64,000 bases of DNA from Spongilla lacustris (Eukaryota > Porifera > Demospongiae > Spongillida > Spongillidae), in NCBI GenBank assembly GCA_949361645.1, contig OX442435.1, positions 4,388,220-4,452,219 of the forward strand. The letters run 5' to 3'. The stretch's first letter is position 1. Each line of letters begins with the position of its first letter. A model generated the notes under the pieces. It ran no database searches, was not told the DNA's origin, and saw nothing but the letters and a program-made list of their open reading frames with translations. Positions 54,971 to 64,000 of this stretch are shown here, in pieces. The position numbers were made by a program, and so were the translations under genes.

Positions 54971-56445
54971 CCCCCAGGCCTGAACAGTTATGAATGAATT
55001 AGCTTATGAATAATTAATTACATGATTGACAAGTTGAAAAAAGAAGCGTTTAGTGAACGCTAGTGAATTGGCGAGTTAGCATTCCCCCCAAAGTGTGTGT
55101 GTGCGTGTGTGTGGGGGGGGGGGGGGGTCTAAAGCCAAGACCCTCCAAGCGTGTTTTGAATGGTGCGAGCAGGAAGTAAGCGATCAAAAGAAGATAGTTT
55201 ACCTCAGGAAACTGAGCTAAATCAAGTAGATGTATAATACTATATATTAAAGGTAAAACGTGTGTGTCGTTTAGACCAGAAAACAGTTACAATGGCTTTG
55301 CGTCACCAATTTAATTGCTGAGAAGTAGGAATTAAGAGTTTTCTATTCGCTGTCCATATCCACTCAGGCTTCTATATTAATCAATCCGAATATTGCGATT
55401 GCTAGTTATCAATATTTTAGACCCATGCACACGCATAAATGAATAATTATCATCACGTGATTCGCTTGTGACTTCTTTAAGGCTGACAGTTTTACGAGAG
55501 TACTGTTGGGTTGTAAAGCATCAAAAATGCTTAAAACGTTCAAAAACGAAGAACTATATGGTTCTCTCACAGCGACTCGCTAATGCAAATACAGTACTGC
55601 ATGCTTACGTAAGTGCATCCGTATTCGGAGAAGTACGGACATCAGCAGTCATAGGCTTCCGATCCCCGTGTTTGGACTGATTGCATACGGATAGATCCCT
55701 GCAGTTAGTACGTCCACTTACGTATTTAATTTGTATGCATTACGTTTCACCCGTCTTTCAATCCGTTCTTACACTGTAGCGGTATGTATCGAAGAAAATA
55801 CTTTTTGGTGAAACAATGTCTTAAACACGCCACCCGCCGCCATGGCATTATTCCCACCAGTGGGTGTCGCGTATAACAATGGAATGCACCTCTTTGTCGC
55901 TTCTGTTCCACATGTAATTTAGCAATTATGAGTCATATAATGAGGAATGCATGGTCAAATTGGCATACCGCAAATAATCACATAGCGGTATATGGTTGAA
56001 GGCAATTTAGAAGCGGTTCACCGGTCCGTTTAGCTGAAATGGTACTGAAAAAAAAATGCAACAGACTCAGAATGGTAGCTGAGTTAATCAGCGGACGAGA
56101 TGATACAATGTATATCATCAAAGTTAAAAAAAAAGAAGTCGTGATAATATTACTCTTCTTCATGGAAATTATTATAGTTATGACTAAAGCGCGGCCTTAA
56201 TTAAGGAGGGTAACCACGCTTAAATAAGGACGTCGAGCTGGAGATATTAAAAACATTAAAACCCCGCTATATACACGTATGTATACATACAGCGGCTGAG
56301 TATTGTTATAAACAGCCCTGGAATCTTCATATTCCATGCGCAAAGAGTCTTATATCATGCCAAACAAAACGATGTTTGGTAAAATACATGTACCAGCTGA
56401 TAACACAAACAAACGCAAATATATATATATAATTATATATATATA
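54971..56445. other. no supported gene
   Basis: Mostly AT-rich, unique-looking sequence with an 'attaattacatgattgac' stretch and a 14-G run near 55113-55127. No exon is supported. Confidence 0.4.
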
Positions 56446-56830
56446 TGGGACAGTTTCCACGAAAATGGCCCTTCGTTTATATATATATAATGTTATAAAA
56501 ATGCTTCTCTTTTGAATCGCTATATCTTCCGAACGGTTAAAGCTATCAACTTCTTATTTTCAACACTTCATACTACACCATTTCTCTATGGTAAAATACA
56601 TTTTGGGGTCTTGCACTTGCTCTGTGCCAGTATTGCAAAGTCCGATACCCCTGTGGGTTCAAACCTGCCATAACTTTCTGTAGGAGTAATCAAATCGCTT
56701 CAAATTCGGTTTGTAGGTAGAGAGGTCATATACCTATCGATTTCTGTTCGTTAATTTTTATGTTATCCGTTACGGAGATACAGCGGCGCAAAGTTGCTAC
56801 AAGTTTCCCGCTCGAATCGCGCCGTTGTAC
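56446..56830. mobile_element. half copy of the TGGGACAG foldback element
   Basis: Begins TGGGACAGTTTCCACGAAAA within an AT run and follows the left arm of the family up to the centre ('tcccgctcgaatcgcgcc', 56805-56822). There it breaks into unrelated sequence; the right arm is absent. Confidence 0.85.
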
Positions 56831-57127
56831 GTGCGTGACCCGCTTCCATGCACCTAATACATGAATATGCAACTACTTCCTGTGGGCTGACACTTGGATA
56901 ACTTATAGCCACACCTACTCTGCGCTGGATACGTGAATCCATCTCCCGGTCGGACTCACATGCAGTTGTTATACTATTCGATCCCTATTTCGTTATCTTC
57001 TGCGTACATAAACTTTATGGTGAAGACAAGGTCATAAGAGTTTCAATCGGCGGACGTGAAGTTCGAGCGGTGCGAATACGACGATCGTACTAGATCTATG
57101 CTAGTACAGTGACGACGGTGGTCCCAT
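56831..57127. other. no supported gene
   Basis: Unique-looking sequence between the half foldback element and the minisatellite. Confidence 0.4.
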
Positions 57128-60100
57128 TTACACCCTGCACTTGTGTCTGTTGTGGGATAAAATCCATGGTCCCCTTTGCATCCTCTGTTGTGGGATCAAA
57201 TCCATGGTCCATTTACATCCTCTGCTGTGGGATCAAATCCATGGTCCATTTACATGTACATCCTGTACTTGCATTGTGTATTTAGGGGTCAAATCTATGG
57301 TCCCATTTACATCCTGTACTTGTGTCTGTTTTAGGGTCAGCATTTACACCCTAAACTTGTGTATGTTTTGGGGTCAAATCATTGGTTCCATTTACACCCT
57401 GTACTCGTGTCTGTTGTGGGGTCAAATCCATGGTCCCATTTACACCCTGTACTCGTGTCTATTTTGGGGTCAAATCCATGATCCCATTTACACCCTGTAC
57501 TTGAGTATGCTGTGGGGTCAAATCCATGGTTCCATTTACACCCTGTACTTGAGTCTGTTTTAGAGACAAATCTATGGTCCCATTTACATCCTGTACTTGA
57601 GTCTGTTTAGGGTCAATTCATTGGTCTCATTTACACCCTGTATATTGGAGTCAAATCCATGGTCCGATTTACTCCCTGTACTTGTGATCAAATCCATGGT
57701 CCCATTTACACCCTGTACTTGTGATCAAATCCATGGTCCCATTTACACCCTGTACTGTGATCAAATCCATGGTCCCATTTACACCCTGTACTTGTGATCA
57801 AATCCATGGTCCCCTGTATATTTGTCTGTTGTGGAGTCAAATCCATGGTCCGATTTACTCCCTGTACTTGTGATCAAATTCATAGTCCCATTTACACCCT
57901 GTACTTGTGATCAGATCCATGGTCCCATTTACACCCTGTACTTGTGATCATATCCATAGTCCCATTTACACACTGTACTTGTGTCTGTTGTGGGGTCAAA
58001 TGCATGGTCCCATTTACACCTTGTACTTTTGTCTGTTGTGGGGTCAAATCCATGGTCTGCTTTACACCCTGTACCGGCTTGTGATCAAATCCATGATCCC
58101 ATTTACACCCTGCACTTGTGTCTGTTGTGGGGTCAAATCCATGGTCCCATTTAACCCTGTACTTCTGTCTGTTGTGGGGTCAAATGCATGGTCCCATTTA
58201 CACCTTGTACTTTTGTCTGTTGTGGGGTCAAATCCATGGTCTGCTTTACACCCTGTACTTGTGATCAAATCCATGGTCCCATTTACACCCTGTATATGTC
58301 TCTGTTGTGGGGTCAAATCCATGGTCCCATTTACACCCTGTACTTGTGTCTATTGTGTGGACAATTCCATGATCCCATTTACACCCTGTACTTGAGTATG
58401 CTGTGGGGTCAAATCCATGGTTCCATTTACACCCTGTACTTGAGTATGCTGTGGGGTCAAATCCATGGTTCCATTTACACCCTGTACTTGAGTCTGTTTT
58501 AGGGTCAATTCATTGGTCCCATTTACACCCTGTACTTTTGTCTGTTGTGGGGTCAAATCCATGGTCCCATTTACACCCTGTACTTGTGTCTATTGTGTGG
58601 ATAATTCCATGATCCCATTTACACCCTGTACTTGAGTATGCTGTGGGGTCAAATCCATGGTTCCATTTACACCCTGTACTTGAGTATGCTGTGGGGTCAA
58701 ATCCATGGTTCCATTTACACCCTGTACTTGAGTCTGTTTTAGGGTCAATTCATTGGTCCCATTTACACCCTGTACTTTTGTCTGTTGTGGAGTCAAATCC
58801 ATGGTCCGATTTACTCCCTATACATGTAGTTGTGATCAAATCCATGGTCCCATTTACACCCTGTACTTGTGATCAAATCCATGGTCCCATTTACACCCTG
58901 TATTTGTGTCTGTTATGGGGTCAAACTCATGGACCCATTTACACCCTGTACTTGTGATCAAATCCATGGTCCCATTTACACCCTGTACTTGTGTATGCTG
59001 TGGGGTCAAATCCATGGTCTGCTTTACACCCTATACTTGTGATCAAATCCATGGTCTGATTTACACCCTGTACTTGTGTATGCTGTGGGGTCAAATCCAT
59101 GGTCTGCTTTACACCCTATACTTGTGATCAAATCCTGTACTTAAATCTGTTTTAGGGTCAAAACTATGGTCCCATTTACACCCTGTACTTGTGATCAAAT
59201 CCATGGTCTCATTTACACCCTGTACTTGTGATCAAATCCATGGTCTCATTTACACCCTGTACTTGTGATCAAATCCTGTAGTTAAATCTGTTTTAGGGTC
59301 AAAACTATGGTCCCATTTACACCCTGTACTTTTGTCTGTTGTGGGGTCAAATCCAAGTCCCATTTACACCCTGTACTTGTGATCAAATCCATGGTCTCAT
59401 TTACACCCTGTACTTGTGATCAAATCCGTGGTCCGATTTACACCCTGTACTTGTGATCAAATCCATGGTCTCATTTACACCCTGTACTTGTGATCAAAAC
59501 TCATTTACACCCTGTACTTGTGATCAAATCCATGGTCTGGTTTATACCCTGTACTTGTGATCAAATCCATGGTCTCATTTACACCCTGTACTTGTGATCA
59601 AATCCATGGTCCGATTTACACCCTGTACTTGTGATCAAATCCATGGTCTCATTTACACCCTGTACTTGTGATCAAATCCATGGTCCGATTTACACCCTGT
59701 ACTTGTGATCAAATCCATGGTCCCATTTACACCCTGTACTTTTGTTTGTTGTGGGGTCAAATCCATGGTCTGCTTTACACCCTGTACTTGTGATGAAATC
59801 CATGGTCCCATTTACACCCTGTACTTCTGTCTGTTGTGGGGTCAAATGCATGGTCCCATTTACACCTTGTACTTTTGTCTGTTGTGGGGTCAAATCCGTG
59901 GTCCGATTTACACCCTGTACTTGTGATCAAATCCATGGTCTCATTTACACCCTGTACTTGTGATCAAAACTCATTTACACCCTGTACTTGTGATCAAATC
60001 CATGGTCTGGTTTATACCCTGTACTTGTGATCAAATCCATGGTCTCATTTACACCCTGTACTTGTGATCAAATCCATGGTCCGATTTACACCCTGTACTT

Positions 60101-60650
60101 GTGATCAAATCCATGGTCTCATTTACACCCTGTACTTGTGATCAAATCCATGGTCCGATTTACACCCTGTACTTGTGATCAAATCCATGGTCCCATTTAC
60201 ACCCTGTACTTTTGTTTGTTGTGGGGTCAAATCCATGGTCTGCTTTACACCCTGTACTTGTGATGAAATCCATGGTCCCATTTACACCCTGTACTTGTGT
60301 CTGTTGTGGGGTCAAATGCATGGTCCCATTCCCACTCTGTACTTTTGTCTGTTGTGGGGTCAAATCCATGGTCTGCTTTACACCCTGTACTTGTGATGAA
60401 ATCCATGGTCCCATTTACACCCTGTACTTGTGTCTGTTGTGGGGTCAAATGCATGGTCCCATTTACACTCTGTACTTTTGTCTGTTGTGGGGTCAAATTC
60501 ATGGTCTGCTTTACACCCTGTACTTGTGATGAAATCCATGGTCCCATTTACACCCTGTACTTGTGTCTATTTTAGGATCGTATCCATGGTCCCATTTACA
60601 CTCTGTATGTGTGTCTGTTGTGCGGTCAATTCATTGGTCCGTAATGGCCC
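57128..60650 (+). repeat. complex minisatellite, left arm of the large palindrome
   Basis: All units share 'ccatggtcccatttacaccc' plus 'tgtact' and come in two lengths: about 37 bp (with TTGTGATCAAAT) and about 50 bp (with TGTCTGTTGTGGGGTCAAAT). Higher-order repeats are visible, for example 58327-58566 repeated at 58567-58800, and 59460-59770 repeated at 59930-60240. Open frames of 60-160 codons arise from the units. Confidence 0.96.
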
Positions 60651-61458
60651 TGGGTCTAACCAGGTCAGCTCCCTCACTACAAGCGGATAGAACCATGCAT
60701 TAATGTAAGTTAACTTAATAGCCCCACACTACATGTCCAGCTAGCACCAGTGCATGGAGCAATTGCAGAAGGAATTATCAAACTGCCAGCAAGGGAGGAA
60801 CCAGGTGCTAAAAAAATCCTACAGGGTCATTGGGGGCCCCCACAATAATGCAGTTCTCACACTGCGATAGGAATCGGCACCCCCCCCCCCCCCCCCCCCC
60901 CCCCCTCCATTCGCCCCCATGGCCCTATTTCCCACTACCTATCCTCCTTTACTGCAATTTGTATCCTTTACTGCAAGTTGTATCCGAGGCCCAGGCCATC
61001 CCCTACTAAATAGCACTCTCAGTCTCCACACAACCAGCCCTCCCACCCACCCACCCACCCCTAAACACCCCTCGTACATATATATGGTGTAATCAGACTG
61101 CCAACAGGGGATCTGCCAGCTGCCACATTACCAGGATTGAATGGGGTCATCACAAAAGTAGACCCCAGCATGTGGAGTGGAACATTGAACTGGAGCCGGC
61201 CCCAAACACTGGGGCCAGCCACAATGGCCCCCTATCCTAGCCCCACACTGTACTAACACCAGCTCCTCGCTGCAAATGCAAATGAAGCCACTACATGTGT
61301 GGAATACCACCACTGAAGCAGCCTCCATTTGTAGAGTGTACATACGTGCCTACGTTTGTCTCTTCACACATTTTGTGTTGTAGATCTGAACTACTGTAGA
61401 CATGTACATGTACAGAGTAAAATTTTATCTGTGTGGATGCTGTTAGTGGTGAATATAG

Positions 61459-61571
61459 TTACCTGCCCTATCGGTACTGATTGCGGTGGGTCTGCACCCG
61501 TGGTTGGTTTATATAGACAACAGAGGGCGTTTTGCCCTACTGGGAACTACTGTACGCGAGTAGCAAAACAC
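61459..61571 (+). CDS. Cys-rich extracellular exon (left palindrome arm)
   Basis: Acceptor GAATATAG and donor CAC/GTAAGT enclose 37 codons: TCPIGTDCGGSAPVVGLYRQ, then QRAFCPTGNYC. CPxGxxC...CPxGxYC is the pattern of GCC2/GCC3 (ephrin-receptor-like) cysteine modules of extracellular proteins. It starts in phase 1 and ends in phase 0. A mirror copy lies in the other arm. Neighbouring exons are not identified, so the assignment rests on one motif. Confidence 0.35.
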
Positions 61572-61954
61572 GTAAGTGCCGTTTTGAATGTCACATAAAT
61601 TGCATGCACAGTCACAGCTACAATGTGGCACGATGAAGACATCAGAATTCATGACCACACAAGTGAAGTTAGCAGACCCTACACTGTCAGAGATGTCAAC
61701 AGATCTAGACATTACCAGTGTAACCCAGTTTCACCTGTGCCCCACGGCCGCTATATACACTAGCACATACATTATAGCAGACATACAACAGCCTAGGGCT
61801 AGCTATAGGTATACGCAAGTACGTAGTTGATGGATCCATTACATTTGTTGGGTCTGCTAACTCCACTTGTGTGGTAATGTCTTCATCGTGCCACATTGTA
61901 CATTGTAGCTGTGACTGTGCATGCAATTTATGTGACATTCAAAACGGCACTTAC

Positions 61955-62062
61955 GTACTTGTACAGTACAGTAGTTCCCAGTAGGGCAAAACGCCCTCTG
62001 TTGTCTATATAAACCAACCACGGGTGCAGACCCACCGCAATCAGTACCGATAGGGCAGGTAA
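61955..62062 (-). CDS. Cys-rich extracellular exon (right palindrome arm)
   Basis: The reverse-complement copy of 61459-61571, with the same acceptor and the same CPIGTDC...CPTGNYC. After the last Cys a small insertion changes the sequence (TVQV instead of TRVAKH), so the GTAAGT donor would now leave the exon in a different phase. This copy may be non-functional. Confidence 0.3.
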
Positions 62063-62860
62063 CTATATTCACCACTAACAGCATCCACACCAGATAAAAT
62101 TTATTCTGTACATGTACATGTACATGTCTACAGTAGTTCAGATCTACAACACAAAATGTGTGAAGAGACAAACGTAGGCACGTATGTACACTCTACAAAT
62201 GTTCCATTTGTCCAATGCAAGCTGGTAGCTCCACTTGTAGTTGATGGTTCCCCTACCATTAAGTCCTCTTGTAGTGTGGGGTTAATGGTTTCACAGGTAG
62301 TGGCTTCATTTGCATTTGCAGTGAGGAGCTGGTGTTAGTACTGTGTCGGGCTAGGATAGGGGGCCATTGTGGCTGGCCCCAGTGTTTGGGGCCGGCTCCA
62401 GTTCAATGTTCCACTCCACATGCTGGGGTCTACTTTTGTGATGACCCCATTCAATCCTGGTAATGTGGCAGCTGGCAGATCCCCTGTTGGCAGTCTGATT
62501 ACACCATATATATGTACGAGGGGTGTTTAGGGGTGGGTGGGTGGGTGGGTGGGAGGGCTGGTTGTGTGGAGACTGAGAGTGCTATAGAGTAAGGAATGGC
62601 CTGGCCGCCTGGGCCTCGGATACAACTTGCAGTAAAGGAGGATAGGTAGTGGGAGATAGGGCCATGGTGGCAAATGCGGCATGCCCAGTGTGAGAGCTGC
62701 ATTAATGTGGGAGCCCCCAATGACCCTGTAGGATTTTTTAGCACCTGGTTGCTCCCTTGCTGGCAGTCTACTGGTGCTAACTGGACATGTAGTGTGGGGC
62801 TATTTAGTTAACTTGCATTAATGGTTCTGTCCGCACAAAGTGAGGGAGCTGACCTGATTC

Positions 62861-64000
62861 GACCCTCGGCCATTACAGGGTGTAAATGGGACCAATGCAT
62901 TGACCACACAACAGACACACATACAGAGTGTAAATGCGGGGATCATTCATTTGGCCCCACAACAGACACAAGCACAGGGTGTAAATGGGATCATGGATTT
63001 GAACACAAGTACAGGGTGTAAATCGCACCAAGGATTTGACCCCATAACAGACAAAAGTACAGGGTGTAAATGTGACCATGGATTTGATCACAGGTAAAAG
63101 GGGTGTAAATCAGACCATGGATTTCACCCACAGCAGACACAAGTACAGGGTGTAAATCAGACCATGGATTTGACCCCACAACAGACAAAAGTACAGGGTG
63201 TAAATGGGAGCATCAGTTTGACCCCACAACAGACACGAGTACTCAAGTACACGATGGGACCATGGATTTGATCACAAGTACAAGGTGTAAATCAGACCAT
63301 GGATTAACCCCACAACAGACAAAAGTACAAGGGTGTAAATGGGACCATGCATTTGACCCCAAAACAGACACAAACACAGGATGTAAATGGGACCATGGAT
63401 TTGATCACAAGTACAGACTGGGTATAAATGGGACCATGGATTTGATCACATGTACAAGGTGTAAATCGGACCATGGATTTGATCACAAGTACAGCGTGTA
63501 AATGAGACCATGAATTTGATCACAAGTACAGGGTGTAAATGGAACCATGGTTCTGACCCCACAACAGACACAAGAACAAGGTGTAAATGGGACCATGAAT
63601 TTGACCCCACAACAGACACAAGTAAAGGGTGTAAAAGGGACCATAGTTTTGACCCTAAAACATATTTAAGTACAGGGTGTAAATGGAACCATGGATTTGA
63701 CCCCACAGCATACACAAGTACAGGGTGTAAATGGGACCATGGATTTGATCTTAAAACAGACTCAAGTACAGGGTGTAAATGGAAGCATGAGTTTGACCCG
63801 CAACAGACACAAGTACAGGGTGTAAATGGGACCAATGAATTTACCCAACAACAGACACAAGTACAGAGTGTAAATGGGACCATGGATTTGATCGAAAGTA
63901 CAGGGAGTAAATCGGACCATGGATTTGACCCCACAACAGACAAAAGTACAGGGTGTAAATGGGACCAATGAATTGACCCTAAATAAACTCAAGTACAGGG
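62861..64000 (-). repeat. complex minisatellite, right arm of the large palindrome (runs off the window)
   Basis: The same 37- and 50-bp units as at 57128-60650 but reverse complemented ('acagggtgtaaatgggacca', 'tttgaccccacaacagaca'). The array continues past the window end, so the full length of the right arm is unknown. Confidence 0.95.

Larger units (their letters stand above)
60651..62860. repeat. core of a very large palindrome
   Basis: 60651-61680 is the reverse complement of about 61852-62860, apart from substitutions and small indels. Examples are 'atatggtgtaatcagactgc' (61083) with 'gcagtctgattacaccatat' (62491), and 'gccctctgttgtctatataa' (61991) with its complement at 61513. A unique spacer of about 170 bp lies at the centre. 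Outside, the minisatellite arms continue the symmetry (57128-60650 with 62861 to beyond the window). A 26-C run (60880-60905) is present only in the left arm. The arm divergence of several percent argues against a simple assembly fold. Confidence 0.92.

Noticed and set aside
57141..60690. Many frames of 60-160 codons with repeated FTPCTC-like peptides, and their mirror images at 62.8-64 kb
   Set aside because: They follow the minisatellite units; mirror copies exist on both strands and none has independent coding support.

Overview
The window is eukaryotic and almost certainly from an invertebrate animal. It shows spliced genes with GT-AG introns, TATA boxes and AATAAA signals, short introns in the clearest genes (57 and 79 nt in the best one), Ty3/gypsy and LINE retroelement remains, many inverted-repeat DNA elements, and kilobase-scale minisatellites. 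There are no bacterial operons, tRNAs, rRNAs or CRISPR arrays. Compact introns and the types of mobile gene would fit a sponge or another early-branching marine animal, but the sequence alone does not settle this.

Layout. 1-4.6 kb: degraded repeats, a 5'-truncated LINE (minus strand), then a clear three-exon gene for a small secreted cysteine-rich protein (3191-3803) with a possible small neighbour (4078-4361). 4.63-10.49 kb: a complete but decayed Ty3/gypsy element on the minus strand, with its integrase tail split by an 842-bp insertion that has a 7-bp target duplication. 10.7-12 kb: a foldback element. 12.1-17.5 kb (perhaps to 18.0): a minus-strand multi-exon gene of unknown family. 18.6-27.2 kb: nested inverted-repeat elements, a hairpin dimer whose arms carry an ORF, two arrays built from an 'aagatcttgg' motif, and a local duplication. 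24.8-30.6 kb: a plus-strand gene whose well-supported last exon (CPFC motif plus C-terminal membrane anchor) follows a minisatellite-filled intron. 31.2-33.5 kb: a small gene flanked by inverted repeats. 34-36.4 kb: a tandem array and a TIR element. 36.69-38.14 kb: a TIR element with 4-bp CCGG duplication holding an integrase fossil, so Ginger-like. 38.6-43.6 kb: a signal-peptide exon, a two-exon minus-strand gene, and the 3' end of a second LTR element. 45-50 kb: MITEs, a 24-bp minisatellite and a second copy of the 7-bp-TSD family. 50.3-53.9 kb: a signal-peptide exon paralogous to the one at 38.6 kb, a decayed ORF of mobile-element type, and a decayed RING gene resembling the RAG1-N-terminal-like (N-RAG-TP-type) family, invaded by a 22-bp minisatellite apparently grown from its own RING end. 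57.1-64 kb: a very large palindrome with minisatellite arms and a duplicated Cys-rich exon near its centre.

The host genes do not form one pathway. Three candidate secreted or extracellular cysteine-rich proteins (3.2, 38.6/50.3, 61.5 kb) stand out, and most other structure comes from transposition and tandem expansion. Gene models were read by eye from ORF continuity, splice sites and intron phase. Family names are judged by motif resemblance and no database search was made.
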